From positions 6,200,001 through 6,264,000 of the forward strand of contig NZ_CP108032.1 in assembly GCF_036169555.1 (NCBI RefSeq): a stretch of 64,000 nt of DNA, read 5' to 3'. Origin of the DNA: Streptomyces sp. NBC_00306. GTDB lineage: Bacteria; Actinomycetota; Actinomycetes; Streptomycetales; Streptomycetaceae. The notes beneath the pieces were generated by a model, which had not been told where the DNA came from, did no database searches, and saw only the letters and a list, made by a program, of their open reading frames with translations. This document shows positions 8,734-16,997 of this stretch, piece by piece. Within the stretch, counting starts at the first letter, position 1. Every line of letters starts with the position of its first letter. Both the position numbers and the translations under genes were made by a program.

Positions 8734-8760
8734 TTATCCACAACCGCCTGGCTGTCCACA
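8734..8760. promoter_or_regulatory. Two DnaA-box-like sequences
   Basis: TTATCCACA (8734-8742) is the classical DnaA-box consensus, and a second copy with its last eight bases matching (TGTCCACA, 8753-8760) lies 19 bp downstream in the same orientation. They are in the 190-bp gap between the MazG-like gene and the DUF6099-like gene. The spacing is compact as in DnaA-controlled promoters; there is no larger cluster, so this is not an origin. Confidence 0.4.
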
Positions 8761-8854
8761 GATTTCCGAATTCCTCTGGCGTTCAGGCTCAACCGCCTTC
8801 ACTCTGGGTAATGAACTGAGTGGGCAGTAAGTCGTACGAACGGGGGCGGCGTTC

Positions 8855-9559
8855 ATGGACGCGGAGCGGCTCATCGACGCGAGTCGACATGCCTTGGTGC
8901 AGAGCAGGGAAGTGCCGGACATCGTGGCGGAAGCCTGGCAGGCCCAGGCCCTCGCCCAGGCGATCGGAGACAGGCTGGCGGCCCACGGGCCACTGGAGGT
9001 GAGAGGCGAGGCGCGCGGGCTCAGCGAGATCGGCGGAGGCGGCGGTGTGGCGCTGGACCACCCGGCCGTCCGCAGCGCCGGGATCAGAGCCGCGCAGCTC
9101 TCCGGGGTGGCCGACGCACGGGAGACGCTGATCGCACTCGGCGCGCTGCTGGGCGATGTGGGGATCGCCCTGGTCGGTGTGGCCTGCGGCACCGACGAGG
9201 AGGGTTTGTACTGGCAGTGCATCGAGGCCATAGACGCGGCCGACGAGTCGAACGACCGGGTGCGCGGGATGCTGCGCCGGCTGACGGCGCGGGAAGCGGC
9301 GAGACCGCCTGATGCGGTCAGAGGGAGAGCCGGACCTGCGGCTACCCCGTCCGTTCGGAGTGACTCTCCGGCCGAGCGGCTGACGAAGCCGTCCGGGGCC
9401 GGTCCGTCGTGCCCGGGTGGCGCGTCCGGGCAGTCCGGGCCGCCGGTACCGCCCGGCAGGTCCGGGCCGTCGGAGCTGCCGGGCGCATCAGAAACGCCGG
9501 TGACGTCCGGGCCGGTGGTCATGCCGGACGCGGTGGACTCGGCGGCGGGTACATCGTGA
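8855..9559 (+). CDS. Streptomyces hypothetical protein, DUF6099-like
   Basis: A 234-residue soluble protein. Residues 1-150 are an alpha-helical conserved part that starts MDAERLIDASRHAL. The remainder is a Gly/Pro/Ser-rich tail without predicted structure. I recall this N-terminus from a Streptomyces-restricted family (DUF6099), function unknown. The start at 8855 follows GGGGGCGG. The tail merges into a strongly repetitive GC-rich region, so its length may vary between strains. No conserved catalytic residues are visible. Confidence 0.65.
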   Translation: MDAERLIDASRHALVQSREVPDIVAEAWQAQALAQAIGDRLAAHGPLEVRGEARGLSEIGGGGGVALDHPAVRSAGIRAAQLSGVADARETLIALGALLGDVGIALVGVACGTDEEGLYWQCIEAIDAADESNDRVRGMLRRLTAREAARPPDAVRGRAGPAATPSVRSDSPAERLTKPSGAGPSCPGGASGQSGPPVPPGRSGPSELPGASETPVTSGPVVMPDAVDSAAGTS

Positions 9560-9560
9560 C

Positions 9561-9596
9561 GGGTGCGGGTGCGGGTGCGGGTGCGGGTGCGGGTGC
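9561..9596 (+). repeat. Hexanucleotide tandem repeat, (GGGTGC)6
   Basis: Six perfect copies of GGGTGC directly after the stop codon of the DUF6099-like gene. Such a short array is prone to slippage. On translation it would give Gly-Ala or Arg-Val runs in the different frames, which is why long low-complexity open frames appear here; none looks like a gene. Confidence 0.9.
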
Positions 9597-9660
9597 CGGG
9601 GCTGGCGCGGGCGCCGACTCGGCGCGGGCTTGGATGCGGATGCCGGGCAGGGCACGGCCC

Positions 9661-9925
9661 GGGTGCGTGCGGGAGGCGGCGCGGGCTCGTGTGCCGGACG
9701 CGGCGCGGGTGCGGGTGCGGGGCGCGGGACCCGGGGGTGGCGCGGGGGTGGTGCGGGGGTGGTGCGGGTGCGTGCCGGAGGCGGCGCGGGCTCGTGTGCC
9801 GGACGTGGCTCGGGTGTGGGTGCAGGGCGCGGGACCCGGGGGTGGCGCGGGGGTGGTGCGGGTGCGTGCCGGAGGCGGCGCGGGCTCGTGTGCCGGACGC
9901 GGCTCGGGCGCGGACCTCGGTGCCG
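9661..9925 (+). repeat. Three imperfect tandem copies of a 94-105 bp GC-rich unit
   Basis: The landmark GAGGCGGCGCGGGCTCG recurs at 9673, 9778 and 9872, giving unit lengths of 105 and 94 bp. Copies differ by point changes and by expansion of a GGGGGTGGTGC sub-repeat. With the hexamer array it fills the whole 475-bp gap between the DUF6099-like gene and the LLM oxidoreductase. No gene, promoter or RNA was recognised inside it. Confidence 0.8.
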
Positions 9926-10034
9926 GTGCGCCACGACCGGTCCTGTGCACCGGGGCGTGTTCACCCGACCGTGGCAGGGCGGGCCTGGCCGCGACGGTGG
10001 GGTTGACTCACCCTCGAAGGTGCAGGATGGATGT

Positions 10035-10958
10035 ATGGATCTTCGAATCTTCACCGAGCCCCAGCAAGGGGCGAGCTACGACACCCTGCTGACCGTTGCC
10101 AAGGCGACCGAGGACCTCGGCTTCGACGCCTTCTTCCGGTCCGACCACTACGTCGCCATGGGTTCCGCCGACGGGCTGCCCGGGCCCACCGACGCATGGA
10201 TCACCCTGGCCGGGCTCGCCCGCGAGACCAGCCGGATCCGGCTCGGGACCCTGATGACCGCGGGCACTTTCCGGCTTCCGGGCGTGCTGGCCATCCAGGT
10301 GGCCCAGGTCGACCAGATGTCGGGCGGCCGGGTCGAGCTGGGCCTGGGTGCCGGCTGGTTCGAGGAGGAGCACAGGGCCTACGGCATCCCCTTCCCCAAG
10401 GAGAAGTTCGCGCGGCTGGAGGAGCAGCTCGCGATCGTCACCGGGCTCTGGGCGACGGAGGTCGGCAAGACGTTCTCCCACACGGGCCGGCACTACCAGC
10501 TGACCGATTCGCCCGCGCTGCCCAAGCCGGTCCACGGCAAGGTGCCGGTGCTGATCGGCGGACACGGGGCGACCCGCACCCCGCGCCTCGCCGCGCAGTA
10601 CGCCGACGAGTTCAACATCCCCTTCGCCTCCATCGAGGACAGCGAGCGCCAGTTCGGCCGGGTCCGCGCCGCTGCCGAAGCCGCCGGGCGCGCCCCCGGT
10701 GACCTGGTGTACTCCAACGCCTTGGTCGTCTGCGTGGGCAAGGACGACGCCGAGGTGGCCCGCCGAGCCGCTGCCATCGGCAGGGACGTCGACGAGCTCA
10801 AGGCGAACGGACTGGCCGGCTCGCCCGCCGAAGTCGTCGACAAGATCGGGCGGTACGAGGCGATCGGCGCGTCCCGGCTCTATCTCCAGGTCCTGGACCT
10901 GCACGACCTGGAACACCTGGAGCTGATCTCCGCGCAGGTCCAGCCCCAGTTGAGCTGA
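10035..10958 (+). CDS. LLM-class F420-dependent oxidoreductase
   Basis: A 307-residue luciferase-like monooxygenase-fold (TIM barrel) protein. It has the N-terminal strand MDLRIFTEP, the LGFDAFFRSDHY motif, GRVELGLGAGWFEEEH and the PVLIGGHGATRTPRLAAQYADEFN stretch typical of the F420-binding subgroup. ATG 10035 has AGGA seven bases upstream; reading farther upstream enters repeat DNA. The next gene begins five bases after its stop, so they form an operon. Actinobacterial members reduce or oxidise diverse substrates with F420; the substrate here is unknown. Confidence 0.87.
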   Translation: MDLRIFTEPQQGASYDTLLTVAKATEDLGFDAFFRSDHYVAMGSADGLPGPTDAWITLAGLARETSRIRLGTLMTAGTFRLPGVLAIQVAQVDQMSGGRVELGLGAGWFEEEHRAYGIPFPKEKFARLEEQLAIVTGLWATEVGKTFSHTGRHYQLTDSPALPKPVHGKVPVLIGGHGATRTPRLAAQYADEFNIPFASIEDSERQFGRVRAAAEAAGRAPGDLVYSNALVVCVGKDDAEVARRAAAIGRDVDELKANGLAGSPAEVVDKIGRYEAIGASRLYLQVLDLHDLEHLELISAQVQPQLS

Positions 10959-10963
10959 CTCCC

Positions 10964-11872
10964 GTGCAGCCCGCCCGTTCGCTCGCCGCCGCCCTCGCCG
11001 AAGGCACCGTCGTCCTCGACGGAGGGCTCTCCAACCAACTGGAGGCCCAGGGATGCGACCTGTCCGACGACCTCTGGTCGGCCAGGCTGCTCGCGGACGA
11101 TCCGCACCAGATCGAGGCGGCCCACGCCGCGTACGTCCGGGCGGGTGCGCAGGTCCTCATCACCGCCAGCTATCAGGCGACGTTCGAAGGCTTCGCCCGC
11201 CGCGGCGTGCGCCGTCCCGAGGCGGCGAGGCTGTTCGCCCGCAGCGTGCAGCGGACCCGGGCCGCCGCCGAGTCGACACGGAGCGAGGTGTGGGTGGCGG
11301 CCTCGGTGGGTCCGTACGGGGCGATGCTCGCCGACGGGAGCGAGTACCGCGGGAGGTACGGGCTGTCCGTGCGGGAGCTGGAGCGTTTCCACCGGCCCAG
11401 GATCGAGGCCCTGGCCGAGGCGGGGCCCGATGTCCTCGCCCTGGAGACGGTGCCGGACCTCGACGAGGCCGAGGCGCTGCTGCGCGCGGTTGACGGCTGC
11501 GGGATTCCCGTGTGGCTGTCGTACAGCATCGCGGGTGACCGGACCCGGGCCGGCCAGCCGCTGGCAGCCGCCTGTGCACCGGCCGCCGGGCATGACCAGG
11601 TGATCGCGGTGGGCATCAACTGCTGCGAGCCGGACGACGCCGGCCCCGCGGTCGAGCAGGTGGCCGCGGTGACCGGAAAGCCCGTCGTCGTCTATCCCAA
11701 CAGCGGCGAGCGGTGGGACGCCGGTGCGCGGCGCTGGCGGGGCGGGCCGACCTACGATCCCGCCCGCTCACCGGACTGGTCGGCGTCGGGCGCCCGCCTG
11801 ATCGGCGGCTGCTGCCGGGTCGGTCCCGACACGATCGCCCGCGTCGCCGCCCTCACACGTGGCGGCGGCTGA
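10964..11872 (+). CDS. mmuM: Homocysteine S-methyltransferase
   Basis: A 302-residue cobalamin-independent methyltransferase of the MmuM/BHMT family. It moves a methyl group from S-methylmethionine (or S-adenosylmethionine) to homocysteine to make methionine. The three zinc-ligand cysteines are visible: one in GINCCEP and the pair in IGGCCRVGP near the C-terminus. The N-terminal LDGGLSNQLE motif and length are normal. It starts with GTG five bases after the LLM oxidoreductase stop, suggesting co-transcription. Confidence 0.9.
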   Translation: MQPARSLAAALAEGTVVLDGGLSNQLEAQGCDLSDDLWSARLLADDPHQIEAAHAAYVRAGAQVLITASYQATFEGFARRGVRRPEAARLFARSVQRTRAAAESTRSEVWVAASVGPYGAMLADGSEYRGRYGLSVRELERFHRPRIEALAEAGPDVLALETVPDLDEAEALLRAVDGCGIPVWLSYSIAGDRTRAGQPLAAACAPAAGHDQVIAVGINCCEPDDAGPAVEQVAAVTGKPVVVYPNSGERWDAGARRWRGGPTYDPARSPDWSASGARLIGGCCRVGPDTIARVAALTRGGG

Positions 11873-11936
11873 ACCCTGCCGGTAGGTCGTGACCGGTCGA
11901 CCGTCGCATACGCGGACGCGATCAGCTGGACAGCCC

Positions 11937-12455
11937 TCAGGCGCGTGGTTCGGCCGGCGCCGCGTCGGGCCAGGTGATCTTGTAGTACGTCAGGCGTTCG
12001 TCCTCCGCGAACTGCTCCATGCCGGCTGCGGCCATGACGCGTTGGGACGCGATGTTGTCGCGGTCGGTGTCACCCTGCACGCAGGTGATGCCGCGTGCGC
12101 GGGCGAACGCCAGCAGAGCGCGGAGCGCCTCGGAGGCGTACCCCTTGCCCTGCACCGACGGGATCAGGCCGTAGCCGATCGTGACGCTGCCGCTGTGGTC
12201 CGCGGGGCCGTGGAAGCCCGTCCCGCCGATCGCCCGTCCGTCCTCGCGCAGCCGGATCTCATAGGCGCCGAAGGGCTGGGGATCACCGGTGCTCGCGCAC
12301 ACATCCAGGAAGCGCCTGGCTCCGGCCACGTCCCCGTCGGCCGGGTATCCGGGCGCCCACCGGTCGCCGCTGTCCGGCTCGTCCGCCAGCACGCGTTCCG
12401 CGTCGCCGGGGCTCATCGGATGCAGTACGAGCCGCGCTGTCACAAGGTCGTCCAT
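11937..12455 (-). CDS. GNAT-family N-acetyltransferase (RimJ/RimL-like)
   Basis: A 172-residue acetyltransferase. It shows the opening strand VTARLVLHPMSPGDAERV, the beta-4/acetyl-CoA loop IPSVQGKGYASEALRALLAFA (Q-x-x-G-x-A), and the DTDRDNIASQRVMAAAGM segment seen in protein or antibiotic N-acetyltransferases. It is convergent with mmuM and divergent from hen1 (about 170 bp shared region). Acceptor substrate is unknown. Confidence 0.85.
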   Translation of the reverse strand: MDDLVTARLVLHPMSPGDAERVLADEPDSGDRWAPGYPADGDVAGARRFLDVCASTGDPQPFGAYEIRLREDGRAIGGTGFHGPADHSGSVTIGYGLIPSVQGKGYASEALRALLAFARARGITCVQGDTDRDNIASQRVMAAAGMEQFAEDERLTYYKITWPDAAPAEPRA

Positions 12456-12627
12456 GGGTGCTGAAGAGCACGCGGGGCGGCCGGAACGCATGCGGATTAC
12501 CTGTCCGGACTGCCCGGCACCCGAATCAACCGCAGGTGCGGTGCGGCCCGCCGCCGCCCCGTCGCCCGGCCCCGTCCGACGGGGAATTCCCTGGTCGGGA
12601 CCGGTGAATACGGCCATACTCGGACGG

Positions 12628-14199
12628 GTGTTCCTGACGATCAGCACCACCGGCACCCCAGAGCGTCCCGCGACCGACCTCGGCTTTCTGCTGCACAAGC
12701 ATCCCGACAAGGCGCAGACGTTCTCCACCTCGCACGGCACGGCGCACGTCTTCTACCCCGAGGCGTCCGCCGAGCGGTGCACTGCCGCACTTCTGCTGGA
12801 GGTGGATCCGGTGGCGCTCGTGCGGCGCGGCAAGGGCAAGGGCCGTGGCGGCGCGCCCGACGCGGCGCTCGCGCAGTACGTCAACGACCGCCCGTACGCC
12901 GCGTCCTCGCTGCTCTCCGTCGCCATGACCACCGTGTTCAAGAGCGCTTTGCGGGGCGTGTGCGCCGCGCTTCCCGAGCGGGCCGAGGCACCCCTGCCGC
13001 TGCGGATCGAGGTGCCCGCCATGCCCGCGCGCGGTGGCGCCGAACTGGTGCGGAAGCTGTTCGGCCCGCTGGGCTGGACCTCGGTGGACGCGCGGCCGGT
13101 GGCGCTGGACGGGCAGTTCCCGGAGTGGGGAGACTCCCGCTACGTACAGCTGGTGCTGGAGGGGGACCTGCGGCTCTCCGACGCGCTGCGGCAGCTGTAT
13201 GTGCTGCTGCCGGTGCTCGACGACGCCAAGCACTACTGGGTCGCGCCCGACGAGGTCGACAAACTGCTGCGGGCGGGCGAGGGATGGCTGGCCGAGCACC
13301 CGGAGCAGAAGCTCATCACCAGCCGCTATCTGTCACGGCGCTGGGGGCTGACCCGGCAGGCGATGGAACGTCTCGAGCTGGTCCGCCTCGCCGAGGCCGA
13401 CGACCTCGAGGTCGAGGCCGTGGACAACGCCGTCGACGAGACGACCGACACCGAGGACCGGCCCGTGCCGCTCGCCGTGCAGCGGCGGGACGCCATCCTC
13501 GAAGCGCTGCGTGCGGCCGGTGCGAGCCGGGTGCTCGACCTGGGCTGCGGGCAGGGCCAGTTGGTGCAGGCGCTGCTCAAGGACGTGCGCTTCACCGAGA
13601 TCGTCGGCGTCGATGTGTCCGTACGCGCCCTGACCATCGCCGGGCGGCGGCTGAAGCTGGACCGCATGGGCGAGCGCCAGGCCGCGCGCGTCCGGCTGAT
13701 GCAGGGCTCGCTCACCTATACCGACAAGCGGCTGACCGGTTATGACGCGGCTGTTCTCAGCGAGGTCGTCGAGCATCTCGACCTGCCGCGGCTGCCCGCC
13801 CTGGAGTACGCGGTGTTCGGGTCCGCCCGGCCGCAGACCGTGATCGTGACGACGCCGAACGTCGAGTACAACGTCCGCTGGGAGACGCTGCCCGCCGGAC
13901 ATGTCCGCCACGGCGACCATCGGTTCGAGTGGACCCGTGAGGAGTTCCGCGGCTGGGCGACGGGCGTCGCCGAACGTGACGGCTACAGCGTCGCGTTCGT
14001 CCCCGTAGGGCCCGACGACCCCGAGGTCGGACCGCCGACCCAGATGGCCGTGTTCACCAGGAACGACACCAGGAACGACAGCAAGAGCGACACCGAGAAC
14101 GACACCACGAACGACAGCGGCAGCAAGCGCGACACCGACAGCCGGAACAACACCACGAACGACACCACCGGGACCGAGAAGGAGGCGAAGGCCGCATGA
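12628..14199 (+). CDS. hen1: 3'-terminal RNA ribose 2'-O-methyltransferase Hen1
   Basis: A 523-residue bacterial Hen1. The N-terminal region (about 1-250) is the Hen1-N domain. The C-terminal SAM methyltransferase has motif I LDLGCGQGQ at about residue 304 and the Mn-binding EVVEHLDLPR plus HVRHGDHRFEW residues of the Hen1 family. It methylates the 2'-OH at the break of a cleaved RNA so the sealed RNA resists re-cleavage. GTG 12628 is the only sensible start. It overlaps pnkp by ATGA. Residues 478-523 are an unusual Asn/Asp/Thr/Ser-rich tail absent from the core family. Confidence 0.93.
   Translation: MFLTISTTGTPERPATDLGFLLHKHPDKAQTFSTSHGTAHVFYPEASAERCTAALLLEVDPVALVRRGKGKGRGGAPDAALAQYVNDRPYAASSLLSVAMTTVFKSALRGVCAALPERAEAPLPLRIEVPAMPARGGAELVRKLFGPLGWTSVDARPVALDGQFPEWGDSRYVQLVLEGDLRLSDALRQLYVLLPVLDDAKHYWVAPDEVDKLLRAGEGWLAEHPEQKLITSRYLSRRWGLTRQAMERLELVRLAEADDLEVEAVDNAVDETTDTEDRPVPLAVQRRDAILEALRAAGASRVLDLGCGQGQLVQALLKDVRFTEIVGVDVSVRALTIAGRRLKLDRMGERQAARVRLMQGSLTYTDKRLTGYDAAVLSEVVEHLDLPRLPALEYAVFGSARPQTVIVTTPNVEYNVRWETLPAGHVRHGDHRFEWTREEFRGWATGVAERDGYSVAFVPVGPDDPEVGPPTQMAVFTRNDTRNDSKSDTENDTTNDSGSKRDTDSRNNTTNDTTGTEKEAKAA
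14059..14180 (+). repeat. Low-complexity Asn-Asp-Thr/Ser coding repeat in the hen1 3' end
   Basis: The 3' end of hen1 repeats a nine-base theme, roughly (A/C)(G/A)GAACGACACC, about eight times with variation. It adds a charged, unstructured tail of RND/TND/SDT units just before the ATGA junction with pnkp. It stays in frame throughout. Confidence 0.75.
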
Positions 14200-16751
14200 C
14201 CACGACGAGTACCACCGCCGCGCCGGCGAAGCGCGTGCTCCCCGTCACCGACCTGTCCCTCGTCGTGCTCATCGGGGCCACCGGGTCGGGCAAGTCCACG
14301 TTCGCCCGCAAGCACTTCAAGCCCACCGAGGTCATCTCCTCGGACTTCTGCCGGGGACTCGTCGCGGACGACGAGAACGACCAGAGCGCGAGCGGCGACG
14401 CCTTCGACGTCCTGCACTACATCGCGGGCAAGCGGCTCGCCGCCGGGCGGCTGACCGTCGTCGACGCCACCAGCGTGCAGTCCGAGAGCCGTCGTCAGCT
14501 CGTCCAGCTGGCACGGCAGCACGACGTGCTGCCCATCGCGATCGTCCTCGACCTGCCGGAGGACGTGTGCGCCGAACGCAATGCCGCACGTCCCGACCGT
14601 GCCGGCATGCCCCGCCACGTCATCTCGCGCCACCGCCGCGAACTGCGCCGCTCCCTGCGCGGCCTGGAGCGCGAGGGCTTCCGAAAGGTCCACATCCTGC
14701 GCAGCGTGGAGGAGGTCGAGGCCGCCGAAGTGGTCCTGGAGCGGCGCTACAACGACCTCACCCATCTGACGGGGCCGTTCGACATCATCGGCGACATCCA
14801 CGGCTGCAGCTCCGAGCTGGAGACGCTGCTCGCCGCGCTCGGCTACAGCGACGGCGTGCACCCCGAGGGGCGTACGGCCGTGTTCGTCGGTGACCTGGTC
14901 GACCGCGGTCCGGACAGCCCCGGCGTCCTGCGCCGTGTGATGTCCATGGTCGCCTCCGGCAACGCGCTGTGCGTGCCCGGAAACCACGAGAACAAGCTCG
15001 GCCGGTACCTCAAGGGACGCAACGTCCAGCACACCCACGGACTGGCCGAGACGATCGAGCAGCTGGACAAGGAGGACGACGCGTTCCGGGCGCAGGTACG
15101 GGAGTTCATCGACGGCCTGGTCAGCCACTACGTCCTGGACGGGGGGAACCTGGTCGTCTGTCACGCCGGACTGCCCGAGAAGTACCACGGCCGCACCTCC
15201 GGCCGGGTCCGCTCGCACGCGCTGTACGGCGACACGACCGGCGAGACCGACGAGTTCGGGCTGCCCGTGCGCTATCCGTGGGCCGAGGACTACCGGGGAC
15301 GCGCCGCTGTGGTCTACGGCCACACCCCGGTCCCCAGCACCTCATGGATCAACAACACCATCTGCCTCGACACCGGTGCGGTGTTCGGCGGAAAGATGAC
15401 GGCGCTGCGCTGGCCCGAGCGCGAACTGGTCGACGTACCGGCCGAGAAGGTCTGGTACGAGCCGGTCCGGCCCCTGCTCACCGAGGCGCCGGGCGGACGG
15501 GAGGGCAGGCCGCTGGATCTCGCCGACGTCCAGGGACGCCGGGTCGTGGAGACCCGGCACATGGCACGGATCGGTGTGCGCGAGGAGAACGCGGCGGCGG
15601 CGCTGGAGGTCATGAGCCGCTTCGCCGTCGACCCTCGGCTGCTGGCCTATCTGCCGCCGACGATGGCACCGACGGCCACCTCGAAGGCGGAAGGCTTTCT
15701 GGAGCACCCCGTCGAGGCGTTCGCGCAGTACCGCGCGGACGGTGTCGAGAAGGTCGTGTGCGAGGAGAAGCACATGGGTTCGCGGGCGGTGGCGCTGGTG
15801 TGCCGCGACGCCGCTGCCGCGCGCGAGCGGTTCGGGGTCGAGGGACCGACGGGCGCCCTGCACACCCGTACCGGCCGGCCCTTCTTCGACGACCCGGCCG
15901 TCACCGAGGAGATCCTGGACCGGCTGCGGACGGCCGTGACCGAGGCGGGGCTCTGGGACGAGCTGGACACGGACTGGCTGCTGATCGACGCGGAGCTGAT
16001 GCCGTGGTCGCTGAAGGCCGCGGGGCTGCTGCGCTCGCAGTACGCGGCGGTCGGTGCCGCGGCCGGGGCGGTGTTCCCGGGCGCCACGGCCGCCCTCGAG
16101 AAGGCGGTCGGGCGCGGCGTCCCGGTCGACGGCCTGCTGGCCACGCAGCGCGAACGGGCCGCCGACGCGGCCGCGTTCACCGACGCGTACCGGCGCTACT
16201 GCTGGACGACCGAGGGGCTGGAGGGGGTGCGTCTCGCGCCGTTCCAGATCCTCGCCGTGCGGGGGCGTTCGCTCGCGGCCGTGCCGCACGACGAGCAGTT
16301 GGTCTGGCTGGACCGCCTGGTGGAGCACGACCCCACCGGTCTGCTCCAGGTCACCCGCCGGCTCGTCGTGGAGACGGCGGACGCGTCCTCGGTCGCGTCC
16401 GGGGTCGACTGGTGGCTGGAGATGACGGGGCGGGGCGGCGAGGGGATGGTCGTCAAGCCGCTCGGAGCGCTCGCCCGCGACGGGAAGGGCCGCCTGGTGC
16501 AGCCGGGCATCAAGGTCCGCGGCCGTGAGTACCTGCGGATCATCTACGGCCCCGAGTACACCCGCCCGGAGAACCTGGAGCGCCTGCGCGGCCGGTTCCT
16601 GAACCACAAGCGTTCGCTGGCGCTGCGGGAGTACGCGCTCGGTCTCGAGGCGCTGGACAGGCTGGCCGACGGGGAGCCGCTGTGGCGGGTCCACGAGGCG
16701 GTGTTCGCGGTGCTGGCACTGGAGTCGGAGCCGGTGGACCCGCGGCTCTGA
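14196..16751 (+). CDS. pnkp: Polynucleotide kinase-phosphatase with ligase-like domain (Pnkp)
   Basis: An 851-residue three-domain RNA-repair enzyme. The kinase domain carries the P-loop GATGSGKST at residues 27-35. The calcineurin-like phosphatase (about 185-430) carries GDIHG, GDLVDRG, GNHE and YGHTP. The C-terminal adenylyltransferase (about 480-851) carries EEKHMGSR, with Lys525 as the nucleophile. It heals 5'-OH and 2',3'-cyclic-phosphate ends and, bound to Hen1, seals RNA cut by ribotoxins. The ATG overlaps the hen1 stop (ATGA). Length agrees with Clostridium thermocellum Pnkp (870 aa). A strong hairpin terminator follows. Confidence 0.95.
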   Translation: MTTTSTTAAPAKRVLPVTDLSLVVLIGATGSGKSTFARKHFKPTEVISSDFCRGLVADDENDQSASGDAFDVLHYIAGKRLAAGRLTVVDATSVQSESRRQLVQLARQHDVLPIAIVLDLPEDVCAERNAARPDRAGMPRHVISRHRRELRRSLRGLEREGFRKVHILRSVEEVEAAEVVLERRYNDLTHLTGPFDIIGDIHGCSSELETLLAALGYSDGVHPEGRTAVFVGDLVDRGPDSPGVLRRVMSMVASGNALCVPGNHENKLGRYLKGRNVQHTHGLAETIEQLDKEDDAFRAQVREFIDGLVSHYVLDGGNLVVCHAGLPEKYHGRTSGRVRSHALYGDTTGETDEFGLPVRYPWAEDYRGRAAVVYGHTPVPSTSWINNTICLDTGAVFGGKMTALRWPERELVDVPAEKVWYEPVRPLLTEAPGGREGRPLDLADVQGRRVVETRHMARIGVREENAAAALEVMSRFAVDPRLLAYLPPTMAPTATSKAEGFLEHPVEAFAQYRADGVEKVVCEEKHMGSRAVALVCRDAAAARERFGVEGPTGALHTRTGRPFFDDPAVTEEILDRLRTAVTEAGLWDELDTDWLLIDAELMPWSLKAAGLLRSQYAAVGAAAGAVFPGATAALEKAVGRGVPVDGLLATQRERAADAAAFTDAYRRYCWTTEGLEGVRLAPFQILAVRGRSLAAVPHDEQLVWLDRLVEHDPTGLLQVTRRLVVETADASSVASGVDWWLEMTGRGGEGMVVKPLGALARDGKGRLVQPGIKVRGREYLRIIYGPEYTRPENLERLRGRFLNHKRSLALREYALGLEALDRLADGEPLWRVHEAVFAVLALESEPVDPRL

Positions 16752-16802
16752 TTTCCCTCCGGGCGGCGGCCGGGCCGCGGCGGCCGGATCTGCCGCCACG
16801 GC

Positions 16803-16839
16803 CCGGTCCGGGTCCGCCGCCACGGCGGACCCGGACCGG
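16803..16839 (+). terminator. Strong hairpin terminator after hen1-pnkp
   Basis: Perfect 16-bp arms (16803-16818 and 16824-16839) around the five-base loop GCCAC, beginning CCGGTCCGGG. It lies 50 bp after the pnkp stop, with no U-run, as is common in Streptomyces. The stem is nearly all G/C and should be very stable. It separates the RNA-repair operon from the arginine genes. Confidence 0.85.
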
Positions 16840-16997
16840 CACGCAGGCAGTCGAGCCCGTACAACGGTGTGCGGGTATCCGTGCGCGAGGGAGAAACGCC
16901 GTCGAAATGCCCGATGCGGCGGCGGCAAACATCAGGATTCATCGTTTGACTGGCCATTCGCCGGGTGAACGGCGCATTGCGCGGTGAGGATGGGGAC

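Noticed and set aside
8734..8760. Replication origin
   Set aside because: Only two DnaA-box-like sequences and no dnaA, dnaN or A/T-rich unwinding region; an oriC in Streptomyces has many boxes.
9563..10092. Frames rich in Arg-Val or Gly-Ala in the repeat region
   Set aside because: They are produced by GGGTGC and 100-bp tandem repeats and show no conserved pattern.
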